From the NCBI GenBank assembly GCA_943788615.1, contig CALSQY010000001.1, positions 1-64,000 on the forward strand: a stretch of DNA of 64,000 bases. The letters run 5' to 3'. The notes under the pieces were generated by a model. The model saw only the letters and a program-made list of their open reading frames with translations, did not search any database and had not been told where the DNA came from. Shown one piece after another: positions 1 through 8,601 of the stretch (the first letter of the stretch is position 1; each line of letters starts with the position of its first letter). Origin of the DNA: UBA4465 sp002292365 (GTDB lineage: Bacteria > Bacteroidota > Bacteroidia > Cytophagales > Cyclobacteriaceae). Position numbers and translations under genes: made by a program.

Positions 1-1
1 T

Positions 2-58
2 ATCAGCCTTATCGCTGAGCAGGCCATTAAAAAAAATAAAATTGACAACTTGATTTAA
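2..58 (+). CDS. Possible C-terminus of an upstream gene (partial)
   Basis: An open frame enters from the left edge and ends at TAA 56-58, giving an 18-residue tail that reads ISLIAEQAIKKNKIDNLI. It has plausible amphipathic helical composition and ordinary codons, but it is too short to assign to a family. Its stop codon lies inside the hairpin at 44-73. It could equally be chance reading in non-coding sequence; sequence to the left of the window would decide. Confidence 0.25.
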   Translation: MSLIAEQAIKKNKIDNLI

Positions 59-73
59 TTAAATCAGGTTGTC
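44..73 (-). terminator. Hairpin terminator, probably for prmC
   Basis: A 13-bp stem (44-56 with 61-73, one G:T pair) closes on AATT. Read on the minus strand, the hairpin is followed by a long T-rich tract (complement of the A-rich run at 29-43), the classic intrinsic-terminator layout. The nearest minus-strand gene is prmC, which ends at 317, so its transcript would run through the dead dehydrogenase remnant before stopping here. On the plus strand no T tract follows, although it may also mark the end of the gene at the left edge. Confidence 0.55.
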
Positions 74-121
74 TAAATAGTTACCCATCTTGAACGGATT
101 CGTAAAGAAATAGGTATCTAG

Positions 122-290
122 TTTACGACTTATCCTCTAAATAAAATCTACACAAAAATCGTCGATTTAAATCAGGGATATTGGGTCAGCAAAGCTTTTC
201 AAAATAAAAATTAACATCAATGCTCCCAAAGCCTTAGAGGAAATGATGAGTCGAAAAATAAGTGGGAAGGGAATCATCCATTTAAATTGA
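122..290 (+). pseudogene. Decayed MDR-type (quinone/zinc) dehydrogenase remnant
   Basis: Two short open segments in different frames together resemble the C-terminal end of the medium-chain dehydrogenase/quinone reductase superfamily. Segment 122-214 contains GYWVSKAF, which resembles the conserved G-(F/Y)-W-(V/L)-S block before the C-terminal helix. Segment 210-290 reads KALEEMMSRKISGKGIIHLN and then TGA, matching the usual Ala-Leu-x-x-Met...Gly-Lys-(I/V) ending. The frame changes near 200-214, and stops interrupt the region further upstream. No start or catalytic region remains. This is a family-pattern judgement without a search, so the exact subfamily is open. Confidence 0.4.
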
Positions 291-316
291 ATCCTTTTAT
301 CTCCTTAACTAATCTG

Positions 317-1159
317 TTAGCTACGTATTGCAGAAGCCATGCGCGCTTTTTTATTAAGGTCATGGTGTATGACTATCTCTTCAAATCCAAGATGATTCAA
401 TAAGGCCTGGATTTGATGGGCAAAATCTTCGTGAATCTCAAAATAGAGTTTTCCCTTCTTTTTCAATGATTTCAGGGCATATTTAGCAATCGCATCATAA
501 AAAATTAAAGGATGATCATCGGCAACAAAAAGAGCCAATTCAGGTTCATATTCCACTACATGTCCTGCCATCAATGACTTTTCAGCGCTTGGTATGTAAG
601 GCGGATTACTGATGATTAGATGATATTGATCAGCATCTGGATCCTTGTTCAAAATATCTAAACAGGCAAAATCAACGGTTAGCTTAAGTTGATGCGCATT
701 GCGCTCGGCTATTTCCAGAGCCTCTGGAGAAAGGTCCCAAGCTGATACCTTCCATTTGGGTCTATGTGTATGCAGCGCAAGCGCTATGATCCCTGAGCCC
801 GTACCAATATCCAAAATATTTTTTGATGTATGGTCATTCTCCTTTAAGATCAATGCGACCAACTCTTCGGTTTCTTGCCTTGGAATAAGTACATCGGGAT
901 TGACAAAAAATGATAGTCCAAAAAAGGCGGCATGATTCAATACGTATTGTACCGGTTCCCCTCTCAATAAGCGGTATAATACGGGAGCCAACTGCTCTTC
1001 TGGTTCAGAAATCGATTTATTTAAAAAAATATCTATCCTGGAAAACCCAAAAAGATGGCTGAAGACGATTTCCGCTATCTTTTTGGATTCGTCTAGCTCC
1101 CATTTAGTTTCTAACTCGTGGACAAAATGGTCATATAATACCTTAATCGAAAGACTCAT
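317..1159 (-). CDS. prmC: Peptide chain release factor N5-glutamine methyltransferase PrmC
   Basis: 280-aa SAM-dependent enzyme that methylates the Gln of the GGQ loop in release factors RF1 and RF2, in the cytosol. The N-terminal helical domain (about 1-95) binds the release factor and is followed by the LIPRQETE segment (101-108). The Rossmann motif DIGTGSG lies at 117-123, and the diagnostic substrate-Gln-binding NPPY is at 185-188. The length is normal for the family. The start is ATG; the next gene, ribD, is divergent with about 90 bp between the two starts. The transcript probably ends at the hairpin at 44-73. Confidence 0.95.
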   Translation of the reverse strand: MSLSIKVLYDHFVHELETKWELDESKKIAEIVFSHLFGFSRIDIFLNKSISEPEEQLAPVLYRLLRGEPVQYVLNHAAFFGLSFFVNPDVLIPRQETEELVALILKENDHTSKNILDIGTGSGIIALALHTHRPKWKVSAWDLSPEALEIAERNAHQLKLTVDFACLDILNKDPDADQYHLIISNPPYIPSAEKSLMAGHVVEYEPELALFVADDHPLIFYDAIAKYALKSLKKKGKLYFEIHEDFAHQIQALLNHLGFEEIVIHHDLNKKARMASAIRS

Positions 1160-1252
1160 AAGAAGTAAAACTAAATCAGCCCATCAGAATTAAATAACAT
1201 TTAGCAGAGAAGATGGCTTTCTACTGCTCAATATTGTTTGTTACTTTGCAGT

Positions 1253-2281
1253 ATGTCTGATAAAGATATGCTTTTTATGAAGAGGGCCTTTGCGCTTGCT
1301 CTTTTAGGTATGGGTAAAGTGGCCCCTAACCCATTGGTAGGTTGTGTTATTGTGAAAAATGAAAAAATCATCGGAGAAGGATTTCATCAAGCCTACGGTG
1401 CAGCACATGCAGAGGTCAATGCCATTAAAAATGCGACTACTGCGATTGCAGGGGCCACCGTATATGTCACGCTGGAACCTTGCGCCCATTATGGTAAAAC
1501 ACCGCCTTGCGCAGATTTGCTCATTGCTAAAAAGGTAGCCAGAGTTGTCATGGCCTCTCAAGATCCATTTGAAGCGGTCAATGGTACGGGCATCAAACGA
1601 CTCAAGGCTGCCGGAATTCAAGTCGAAATAGGATGCATGCAAGAAGAAGGGCATCACGTAAATCGCCGTTTTTTTACCTCTACATCAAAAAACAGACCTT
1701 ACATTATTTTAAAATGGGCACAAACACAAGATCATTTTGTCGCCAGAACTGATTTTAATTCTAAATGGATCAGTAATCCCCTATCAAGACAACTTGTACA
1801 TAAATGGCGCAGTGAGGAGATGGGTATTCTTGTAGGCTACAATACGGCCAAACATGATAACCCCAGATTAACTACTCGAGATTGGCAAGGATCAAATCCC
1901 ACCAGAATCGTAATAGATCCAAGAAATGAATTGAATGAAGCCCTTCATCTTTTCGATGGAACTCAAAAAACTTTAGTATTTACCCAATTTCCAAAAAAGA
2001 GTAGGAAAAACATCACCTATCACACTTTGGATTCAGCGGATCCCATCACAGCCATTTTAGATCAACTTCATCAATTGAATATTCAGTCCATTCTCGTGGA
2101 AGGAGGCACTCATACCATCGAGAAATTCCTTAGTTTAAACCTTTGGGATGAAGCCCGTATTTTTACCAGTCCCCAAAAATTTTCTAGAGGTATTCAAGCA
2201 CCCAAGATGGTGGGTCTACCTCACCAAAGCACCCAGATTTCAAATGACACGTTAACTACCTACTACAATGAGCATAACTAA
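1253..2281 (+). CDS. ribD: Bifunctional riboflavin deaminase/reductase RibD
   Basis: 342-aa enzyme for two steps of riboflavin synthesis: deamination of the pyrimidine derived from GTP, then reduction of its ribosyl side chain. The N-terminal deaminase has the zinc site His-Ala-Glu at 52-54 and the PCAH...PPC pair near 76-86. The C-terminal half is a DHFR-like reductase, ending near 340 with a conserved VEGG block. The first ATG is at 1253; a longer TTG reading from 1238 adds five residues and lacks support. It overlaps the cupin gene by 14 nt, so the two are probably co-transcribed. The other rib genes are not in this window. Confidence 0.93.
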   Translation: MSDKDMLFMKRAFALALLGMGKVAPNPLVGCVIVKNEKIIGEGFHQAYGAAHAEVNAIKNATTAIAGATVYVTLEPCAHYGKTPPCADLLIAKKVARVVMASQDPFEAVNGTGIKRLKAAGIQVEIGCMQEEGHHVNRRFFTSTSKNRPYIILKWAQTQDHFVARTDFNSKWISNPLSRQLVHKWRSEEMGILVGYNTAKHDNPRLTTRDWQGSNPTRIVIDPRNELNEALHLFDGTQKTLVFTQFPKKSRKNITYHTLDSADPITAILDQLHQLNIQSILVEGGTHTIEKFLSLNLWDEARIFTSPQKFSRGIQAPKMVGLPHQSTQISNDTLTTYYNEHN

Positions 2282-2633
2282 AAGTAACATTCAAGAAAAA
2301 TTTGATCGGTTCACTTCACATTGGACCCCACACGTAGTCGCAGAACTTAATGGTCAGGCCGTTAAAATCGCTAAAATCAAGGGTGATTTTATTTGGCATC
2401 AACATGACGATGAAGATGAGATGTTTTGGGTAATCAAAGGATCTATGAAAATGGAACTTCGTGATCAAACCCTGACTTTAAATGAAGGAGATTTCACTGT
2501 TATACCTAAAGGCGTTGAACACAAACCCTCAGCAAAAGATGAAACTCACATATTGATGTTTGAACCCAAAGAGACGATCAACACAGGAGATGAACAAAGT
2601 CCATTGACCGTAAAAAATCCTCAAGTAATATAA
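2268..2633 (+). CDS. Cupin-domain protein
   Basis: 121-aa single-domain cupin. The first cupin motif is visible as WHQHDDEDEMFWVIKG near residues 39-54 (metal-binding His-x-His plus acidic residue) and the second as GDFTVIPKGVEHKPSA near 74-89. Such proteins bind a metal and act as small-molecule enzymes or sensors; the substrate cannot be read from sequence. The ATG lies inside the end of ribD (14-nt overlap) and only 2 nt separate its stop from msrC, so it sits in a tight three-gene unit. A link to riboflavin or to methionine sulfoxide repair is only positional. Confidence 0.85.
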   Translation: MSITKSNIQEKFDRFTSHWTPHVVAELNGQAVKIAKIKGDFIWHQHDDEDEMFWVIKGSMKMELRDQTLTLNEGDFTVIPKGVEHKPSAKDETHILMFEPKETINTGDEQSPLTVKNPQVI

Positions 2634-2635
2634 CT

Positions 2636-3106
2636 ATGGGGGAAGAAATCATCATTGATAAATCCAGATCAAAGGAAGAAATATATCAAACCATATTTCC
2701 TCAGTTGGAAGCCTTGATAAAAAATGAACCCGACCTCATAGCCAACTTGGCGAATATAGCCGCCGTTTTAAAAATGTCTTTTGATTTCTTTTGGGTAGGC
2801 TTTTACCTTGTCAAAAATAACGCCCTAGTTATCGGTCCTTTTCAAGGTCCCATAGCCTGTACCCGAATCCCACTGGGCAAAGGTGTCTGCGGGAAAAGCT
2901 GGGAGCAAAAAATGCCCATCATTGTTCCAGATGTGGGGTTATTTCCAGGTCATATTGCTTGCAGTAGTGATTCAAAATCAGAAATTGTGATCCCAAAAAT
3001 AAAAGAGGATAACGTGCTTTTCATACTCGATGTAGACAGTGATGTCTTAAATTCTTTCGATGAAATAGATGCACATTATTTAACCAAGTTCATCGCGCTG
3101 ATCTAG
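2636..3106 (+). CDS. msrC: Free methionine-(R)-sulfoxide reductase (GAF domain)
   Basis: 156-aa stand-alone GAF-domain enzyme reducing free Met-R-sulfoxide. The three conserved cysteines of the fRMsr family are present: C75 in IACTRIP, C85 in GKGVCG and C109 in GHIACSSDSKSEIVIP. The length matches the family. It is the third gene of the ribD unit and converges on the minus-strand RDD gene with a 10-nt gap and no clear terminator. In known members the thiols are recycled by thioredoxin. Confidence 0.9.
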   Translation: MGEEIIIDKSRSKEEIYQTIFPQLEALIKNEPDLIANLANIAAVLKMSFDFFWVGFYLVKNNALVIGPFQGPIACTRIPLGKGVCGKSWEQKMPIIVPDVGLFPGHIACSSDSKSEIVIPKIKEDNVLFILDVDSDVLNSFDEIDAHYLTKFIALI

Positions 3107-3116
3107 AAAATTGAGT

Positions 3117-3626
3117 CTAGGACTCTGGCACAGGGCGAATAACATAAGATCCTGCGATCAAGTCATGCATCGCTTGTTTATTTTTAGTTACTGCAGCCAT
3201 CAGATAACCCAACATAAAAATTAAGCTAGATAAGAATTTACTCATGTTTCTAACCAAACAATAAAGAAAATCAAGCCGCGCACCCTGCTGATCTACCACT
3301 TTAATTCCCAATGCAAGCTTACCTAAAGAAGCTTGTAGGTGGCTTGATTCTAAAAGGGAAAAGTAGAGTGTTTGAGCAATAAATCCCGAAAAAATTAGTG
3401 GACGCGCTTGGTCTATCCATAGGCCTAAATCTGTGAAGAATGCCTCATCATAATATTCATAAGCCTCCCAGTCAAAAGGTACATCCACAAAAGCGAAACC
3501 CAAGCTCAGCAAAAAGGGTACGATGACGATGATTTGTAAAAGTTGCAAAACAAAGGCGTCAAGTACGTAAGCTAAAAGGCGCAATCCAAAACTTGCATAA
3601 TTTTTTTTATCCACCTCGGCCATCAT
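3117..3626 (-). CDS. RDD family membrane protein
   Basis: 169-aa protein with three or four hydrophobic segments and the RDD pattern: an N-terminal Arg (FGLRLLAYVLDAF), then Asp, then QASLGKLALGIKVVDQQG in the middle. RDD proteins are poorly understood inner-membrane proteins; some act in ion or solute transport. The start ATG overlaps the psd stop by one base (TAATG), so it is translationally coupled to psd. A second ATG follows immediately. It is the last gene of the minus-strand lipid unit. Confidence 0.8.
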   Translation of the reverse strand: MMAEVDKKNYASFGLRLLAYVLDAFVLQLLQIIVIVPFLLSLGFAFVDVPFDWEAYEYYDEAFFTDLGLWIDQARPLIFSGFIAQTLYFSLLESSHLQASLGKLALGIKVVDQQGARLDFLYCLVRNMSKFLSSLIFMLGYLMAAVTKNKQAMHDLIAGSYVIRPVPES

Positions 3627-4282
3627 TACTTTAGATGAGCGATGATAGTTTCTCCTCCTCTGGTCTTATCCCCTATTTTCACCTTTAAGTCTGCCTTCAA
3701 AGGGAGAAAAAGATCTACTCGACTTCCAAATCTTATAAAACCCACCTCATCTGCTGCATCTACCCTATCCTCCAGTTCTTTATAAAATGCTATTCTTCTC
3801 GCTACAGCTCCAGCTATTTGCCTCATAAAAATGCGTACCCCATTTGACATTTCAAAACCAATGGAAGTCCTTTCATTTTCTGTACTCGATTTGGGGTGCC
3901 AGGCTACCAAATATTTACCAGGGTGATATTGATAATAGTTTATCTTTCCTGAGACAGGTGCTCGATTGATGTGTACATTTAATGGAGACATAAAAATGGA
4001 CACTTGTATCCGCTCCTCTTTGAGAAACTCATCAACCATCACTTTTTCTAAAACGACTACTTTCCCCTCAGCTGGGGCAATGACCAAATTATCCCCCACA
4101 GGGGCTTGAATCTTAGGCACACGAAAAAAAGCAACCACCAAAACTAAAAAAATCGCCGATAAGCTACCTAAAACCAATCTGAATAGCTCCAGTGGGATTA
4201 ACCATGTGAGCAATAAATACAATGTAACAATCCCTATAACGAACCAGGGTATAATCATATACCCTTCCTTATGTAATTTCAT
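3626..4282 (-). CDS. psd: Phosphatidylserine decarboxylase (archaeal-type, short form)
   Basis: 218-aa proenzyme converting phosphatidylserine to phosphatidylethanolamine at the inner membrane. There are two N-terminal membrane segments (about 8-30 and 34-53). The self-cleavage site FGSRVD is at 185-190, with Ser187 expected to become the pyruvoyl group. The length fits the short family. It follows directly on glutamate dehydrogenase with no gap and is coupled to the RDD gene. With cdsA upstream it forms a phospholipid pathway pair; the synthase that makes phosphatidylserine is not in this window. Confidence 0.93.
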   Translation of the reverse strand: MKLHKEGYMIIPWFVIGIVTLYLLLTWLIPLELFRLVLGSLSAIFLVLVVAFFRVPKIQAPVGDNLVIAPAEGKVVVLEKVMVDEFLKEERIQVSIFMSPLNVHINRAPVSGKINYYQYHPGKYLVAWHPKSSTENERTSIGFEMSNGVRIFMRQIAGAVARRIAFYKELEDRVDAADEVGFIRFGSRVDLFLPLKADLKVKIGDKTRGGETIIAHLK

Positions 4283-5557
4283 TTAAAACCCTCCTCTAAA
4301 TGTGTATGTCTTGGCCACCTTATCAATGGCTACTATATAGGCTGCAATACGTAGTGAAACATCATATTGCAATGCCGTTTCATAGACGTTATTAAATGCA
4401 TCCTTCATGATCCGATCCGAGCGTCTATTGACACGTTCGCCCGTCCATTTATAACCCAATCTATTTTGAACCCACTCAAAATATGAAACCGTAACACCCC
4501 CAGCGTTAGCTAAAATATCAGGAACCGACAATATTCCCAAATCATTTAATATTTTATCTGCCTTTGCCGACGTAGGTCCATTAGATCCTTCGACAATCAA
4601 TCTTGCCTTAATATCCTTGGCGTTATGTATCGTAATGACATCTTCCACTGCCGCCGGGACCAGTACGTCCACATCCAATAACAATAATTCATCAGCTGGC
4701 ATCAATTCTGCCCCAGAAAATCCTATCAACGAGCCCTTATGCGCTTGTTGATAGGCCACTGCATCTGAAATATTAATCCCTTTTTCATTATAATAAGCCT
4801 GAGAGATATCACTCAATGCCACAATTTTCACTCCGCGCTCATCTAACAAACGCGCCGCCCATGAACCCACATTGCCAAACCCTTGAACGGCACACGTCGC
4901 TTTAAAAGGATTTAATTTTAGTTTCTCCATAGCAGCCAGCGCAGTCACCATCACACCACGACCTGTCGCCTCGGCACGTCCCAGCGACCCTCCTAAAACA
5001 ACTGGCTTACCCGTAACTACTGCATTGATGGTCATTCCATAAGATCTAGAATATTGATCCATCAACCAGGCCATTTCTCGTGGGCCTGTGCCCATATCTG
5101 GTGCAGGGATGTCCCTATCCGGACCAAATATTTCTTGCAAAGCCATGGTATAAGACCGTGTCAAACGTTCCATTTCTCCAGCAGACATAGATCCTGGATC
5201 GCATTTAATCCCGCCTTTAGCACCGCCAAAAGGAATATCGACGACCGCACATTTCCACGTCATCCAAGCAGCCAATGCTTTTACCTCATCTAAGTTGACA
5301 TCCATGTCCATTCGGATCCCTCCTTTCGAAGGACCCAATATATTGGAATGAATCACTCGATATCCTTCAAAAACCTCTATCTGTCCATTGTCCATGGTAA
5401 TAGGTAAAGTCACAATGACTTGCTTAACAGGTGATTTTAAGACGTTATAAATTTGCTGATTAAGACCCAAATGCTCTGCGGCAATCTGGAATCTAGACAT
5501 CATAGACTCAAAAGGATTTTCTTTATCCTTTATCGGTGCTGGTTCTATGTAACTCAT
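4283..5557 (-). CDS. Glu/Leu/Phe/Val family dehydrogenase, probably glutamate dehydrogenase
   Basis: 424-aa NAD(P)-dependent oxidative deaminase of the short hexameric class. The substrate domain includes GPSKGGIRM near 75-83, catalytic GGAKGG at 111-116 (Lys114) and PAPDMGT at 151-157. The Rossmann motif GFGNVG is at 226-231. It links 2-oxoglutarate with glutamate and ammonia; leucine dehydrogenase is less likely given the length. It lies between cdsA and psd, which is unexpected by pathway. It has a 67-nt upstream gap holding a promoter-like TAGCTTTG, and it abuts psd directly. Confidence 0.9.
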   Translation of the reverse strand: MSYIEPAPIKDKENPFESMMSRFQIAAEHLGLNQQIYNVLKSPVKQVIVTLPITMDNGQIEVFEGYRVIHSNILGPSKGGIRMDMDVNLDEVKALAAWMTWKCAVVDIPFGGAKGGIKCDPGSMSAGEMERLTRSYTMALQEIFGPDRDIPAPDMGTGPREMAWLMDQYSRSYGMTINAVVTGKPVVLGGSLGRAEATGRGVMVTALAAMEKLKLNPFKATCAVQGFGNVGSWAARLLDERGVKIVALSDISQAYYNEKGINISDAVAYQQAHKGSLIGFSGAELMPADELLLLDVDVLVPAAVEDVITIHNAKDIKARLIVEGSNGPTSAKADKILNDLGILSVPDILANAGGVTVSYFEWVQNRLGYKWTGERVNRRSDRIMKDAFNNVYETALQYDVSLRIAAYIVAIDKVAKTYTFRGGF

Positions 5558-5597
5558 TATATTAAGCGTTGGGGTGCAAACGAATCTTATTTTACGG

Positions 5598-5605
5598 CAA
5601 AGCTA
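5598..5605 (-). promoter_or_regulatory. Candidate -7 box for the glutamate dehydrogenase gene
   Basis: The minus strand reads TAGCTTTG, a perfect fit to the Bacteroidota -7 box TAnnTTTG. It lies about 40 nt upstream of the ATG. No TTTG is found at the expected upstream distance, so only half of the promoter is supported. If real, gdh-psd-RDD can be transcribed independently of cdsA. Confidence 0.35.
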
Positions 5606-5624
5606 GCATTATTAATGATTTACT

Positions 5625-6443
5625 TCACAGTAGCTTTAAAAAAATAACGATGAAGGGAACCGTTAAGATGAGGCTATCAAAACGATCTAAGAATCCCCCA
5701 TGCCCCGGAATGATATTCCCTGAATCCTTGATCGACATGGTCCGCTTAAAATGAGACTCCACCAAATCTCCGTAAGTCCCCGCTACAACTACTATGACCG
5801 CCACCGTTAACCATTCAAATAAAGATAACTGTCCAAAATGAATCATCGCCAAATAAGCAAATCCAACAGCAAATAAGGTGCCTCCAATGCTACCTTCCCA
5901 AGATTTTTTAGGCGAGATTCTTTCAAATAATTTAGTTTTTCCAAACGCGGTACCTGCAAAATAAGCCCCCGTATCACTTGACCATATGATCAGCATCAGG
6001 CCTAATAGTATTTCATAGGCATAGTCTCCACCATCAAAAACAATTACATTTATGAGCGAAAAAGGCAAGGCCACATAAGTAATTCCTAAATAATACAAAG
6101 CAATGTTTACAAAAGGATTCTGATCTTTTTTCTTATATAATTTAAAAATAAATATAATTGAGGCCAAGGGGAAAATGAGAAACAAATACTTTCCATCGAG
6201 ATCTCCTCTTTCAATAAAAAAAGTCAGGATAAACAATAACCCGCCGATAAACACTCCAAAAAAGCGAAGAGGCAGATAATCTTGCATTCTCACCAATCGG
6301 TAAAATTCCCATTGTGCTGAAATGCAGATCGCAAAGAAAATCAAAAAATAACTCCATTCGCTCCAAATAATAGAGGATATGATGACGGATGCGCCAATAA
6401 AAGCGGAGAGAAGTCTTCTTTTTAATTCAAAAAATTTATTCAA
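5625..6443 (-). CDS. cdsA: Phosphatidate cytidylyltransferase CdsA
   Basis: 272-aa integral membrane enzyme making CDP-diacylglycerol from phosphatidate and CTP, the branch point to all major phospholipids. There are about seven hydrophobic segments. The C-terminal family signature is clear: SDTGAY at 156-161, SPKKSWEGS at 177-185, then GDLVESHFKR and GHGGFLDRFDS up to about 257. No ATG is available at the N-terminus: the frame starts with TTG at 6443, inside the end of the DUF2007 gene (8-nt overlap), so it is presumably translated by coupling. Confidence 0.93.
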   Translation of the reverse strand: MNKFFELKRRLLSAFIGASVIISSIIWSEWSYFLIFFAICISAQWEFYRLVRMQDYLPLRFFGVFIGGLLFILTFFIERGDLDGKYLFLIFPLASIIFIFKLYKKKDQNPFVNIALYYLGITYVALPFSLINVIVFDGGDYAYEILLGLMLIIWSSDTGAYFAGTAFGKTKLFERISPKKSWEGSIGGTLFAVGFAYLAMIHFGQLSLFEWLTVAVIVVVAGTYGDLVESHFKRTMSIKDSGNIIPGHGGFLDRFDSLILTVPFIVIFLKLL

Positions 6444-6645
6444 AATTTATATCTTTTTTAATGACCCTTAGGGCTTCCAACACATGCATGGGATCTACCC
6501 TAACTTCAAATTTCCCAAAATGATAGGAGCTGTCTTTTAAATCAACGATCACCGGATTAAGGCCCTCGCTGTCAAGAATGGCCTTTACAATTTCTGCCCG
6601 GTGGGCAGAAGTGTCCTCAAAAACTTTTTGCCAGACCTTACTCAT
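6436..6645 (-). CDS. DUF2007-family small protein
   Basis: 69-aa protein starting MSKVWQKVFEDTSAHRAEIVKAIL. The pattern of an N-terminal strand, a helix that approaches a partner, and a final AxxVIK-type tail matches the DUF2007 / putative signal-transducing-protein group (PII-like small fold). Function is unknown. It overlaps CPBP upstream and cdsA downstream by 8 nt each, so all three are coupled. In other Bacteroidota such a protein also sits next to cdsA, which is consistent with a role near lipid synthesis but does not prove it. Confidence 0.8.
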   Translation of the reverse strand: MSKVWQKVFEDTSAHRAEIVKAILDSEGLNPVIVDLKDSSYHFGKFEVRVDPMHVLEALRVIKKDINFE

Positions 6646-7570
6646 TCATGAAATAAATTTTTCGAAGCATAAAAAGTAAAAAGATCGTGAAAATAAAGAA
6701 AATTAAAAGAATGTAGGTATCAAAGTTGATTTCGTGCCCCAATAAATCAAATGAAATCAGCCCTTTTTGAAATAAAAAAATAAAAATAAGAGTAAGACCG
6801 TTATTGATAAAATGGCCTAGTACAGACAAAAACAAGCTTCCTGACCAATAATATAAATAGCCAAAAATAGCTCCCAACAACATTCGAGGTACTAATCCAT
6901 AAAATTGATTGTGAAATAGGGAAAATATCAAAGCAGAAGCCCAAATAGCAATATGTGGATTTTTCACAGCACTTCTCAATATATTTTGTAATATCCCCCT
7001 AAATAAAAATTCTTCCCCCAGTGCAGGAATAATAGCAACCACCAACATACACAACAGAAAATGACCCGTACTCTCAAAATCTGTGAGAAATTCAGTTAAC
7101 TCTGCTAATTTCAACTCCTGAACTTGTGCATAATGTTCAAATTCACTCAAGAAATTGGGTAATTGAAGGGCCTTGTTCCACTCAATAATCACAGTATTGA
7201 CTCCCGCAAATGAAATAACCATAACAATCGTTGTTAAAGCCGCCTTAAAATAAAATTTAGGGATTATAAGGAATTTTTTCAGCTCAATCTTTGCATATTT
7301 ATGCACAACCCATGCCGGAGTAATAATAAAGGTCCCTATGGCTGAAACCCCTAAAAGTACTAACATTGGTATTTTAGCCTTAGGATAAGCCGTGGGTTTC
7401 CCAAGCATAGCTGTTACAATTTGAAGATCAAAGTCATAAAAAGGAAGTAGCATTATCATTCCCAAAAAATTGAAAGCAAAGACCGCTGCCAACTCATATC
7501 CTACCAAAATAAGTAGGAGCCAACCTATAGATTTTTGATTTTGATTCGTTTGTGAAAACATATTCTCCAT
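6638..7570 (-). CDS. CPBP family intramembrane glutamic protease
   Basis: 310-aa multi-pass membrane protein of the Abi/CAAX-protease (CPBP) family. The conserved motifs are in order: GEEFLFRG at 185-192 (Glu186, Glu187, Arg191), SLFH ending at His220, and GHFINN with His253. There are eight or so hydrophobic segments and a cytosolic tail. Substrates of bacterial members are mostly unknown; some act in processing of peptides or immunity to bacteriocins. It heads the minus-strand unit that runs into DUF2007 and cdsA. Divergent from dusB with a 35-nt gap. Confidence 0.88.
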   Translation of the reverse strand: MENMFSQTNQNQKSIGWLLLILVGYELAAVFAFNFLGMIMLLPFYDFDLQIVTAMLGKPTAYPKAKIPMLVLLGVSAIGTFIITPAWVVHKYAKIELKKFLIIPKFYFKAALTTIVMVISFAGVNTVIIEWNKALQLPNFLSEFEHYAQVQELKLAELTEFLTDFESTGHFLLCMLVVAIIPALGEEFLFRGILQNILRSAVKNPHIAIWASALIFSLFHNQFYGLVPRMLLGAIFGYLYYWSGSLFLSVLGHFINNGLTLIFIFLFQKGLISFDLLGHEINFDTYILLIFFIFTIFLLFMLRKIYFMNE

Positions 7571-7605
7571 AATTGGTCTAAATTTACAAAATAATTGATC
7601 GTGTT

Positions 7606-8598
7606 TTGGTGAAAATTGGAAATATAGAATTGGGAAACTTTCCCTTGCTGCTAGCCCCTATGGAAGACGTCAGCGATCCCCCTTTTAGGGCAGTCTGCAA
7701 AGAAAATGGGGCGGACCTGATGTACACTGAATTTATTTCAGCGGAGGGTTTAATTAGAGACGCGGACAAAAGTGTTCAAAAACTAGATATTTACGATTAC
7801 GAACGCCCCATTGGTATTCAGATTTTTGGCGAAAAAATTGAATCAATGCGGGAGGCAGCTGCCATTGCTGAAAATGCTAATCCCGAAATTATTGACATTA
7901 ACTATGGGTGTCCTGTTAAAAAAGTAGCTTGCAAAGGTGCAGGCGCAGGGATATTACTAGACTTGCCCAAGATGCAGGCTATGACCTCAGAAATTGTTAA
8001 AAGGGTAAATAAGCCCGTTACTGTCAAGACAAGACTTGGATGGGATGAGAACAGCATTAAAATAGAAGAAGTTGCTATGCGTCTTCAAGATGTGGGAGTC
8101 CAGGCCCTAACAATACATGGTCGTACACGAAAACAGATGTATAAAGGTGAGGCCAATTGGTCGCTCATTGCAAAAGTTAAAGAAAATACCAACATTCATA
8201 TTCCCATATTTGGTAATGGAGATATTGATTCTCCTCAGAAGGCGCTCGCCTATAAAAATAGATATGGCATCGATGGCATCATGATAGGAAGAGCAGCCAT
8301 TGGGTATCCATGGATATTTAACGAAATTAAGCATTTTATGGCAACGGGAAATGAACTTAGGCCCCCATCTATTTCTGAGCGAGTTGACGTTGCCAAGAGA
8401 CATCTGAATTTTTCTCTAGAATGGAAAGGGGAAAGATTAGGCATTTTTGAGATGAGACGCCATTATACGAACTACTTCAAGAGAATTCCGGATTTTAAAT
8501 CCTATCGAACACGATTGGTAGAAATGGAAGAACCTGCACTTATTTTGTCTATTTTAGACGAAATTAAGTCTCAATTTTCTGAAATCGCCCTAGTGTAG
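7606..8598 (+). CDS. dusB: tRNA-dihydrouridine synthase DusB
   Basis: 330-aa FMN enzyme that reduces specific uridines in tRNA. The TIM-barrel landmarks are LLAPMEDVSDPPFR near 14-28, catalytic NYGCPVKKV at 99-107 (Cys102), HGRTRKQMYKG near 172, and the FMN phosphate site GNGDI...GIMIGRAAIG near 206-230. There is no ATG: between the in-frame stop at 7579 and the conserved start of the protein, only TTG (7606) and GTG (7609) are available. EamA begins 3 nt after the stop, so the two are co-transcribed. Confidence 0.92.
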   Translation: MVKIGNIELGNFPLLLAPMEDVSDPPFRAVCKENGADLMYTEFISAEGLIRDADKSVQKLDIYDYERPIGIQIFGEKIESMREAAAIAENANPEIIDINYGCPVKKVACKGAGAGILLDLPKMQAMTSEIVKRVNKPVTVKTRLGWDENSIKIEEVAMRLQDVGVQALTIHGRTRKQMYKGEANWSLIAKVKENTNIHIPIFGNGDIDSPQKALAYKNRYGIDGIMIGRAAIGYPWIFNEIKHFMATGNELRPPSISERVDVAKRHLNFSLEWKGERLGIFEMRRHYTNYFKRIPDFKSYRTRLVEMEEPALILSILDEIKSQFSEIALV

Positions 8599-8601
8599 CC
8601 C

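Noticed and set aside
699..935. Open frame on the plus strand opposite prmC
   Set aside because: It is a shadow of prmC, which has full family motifs on the other strand.
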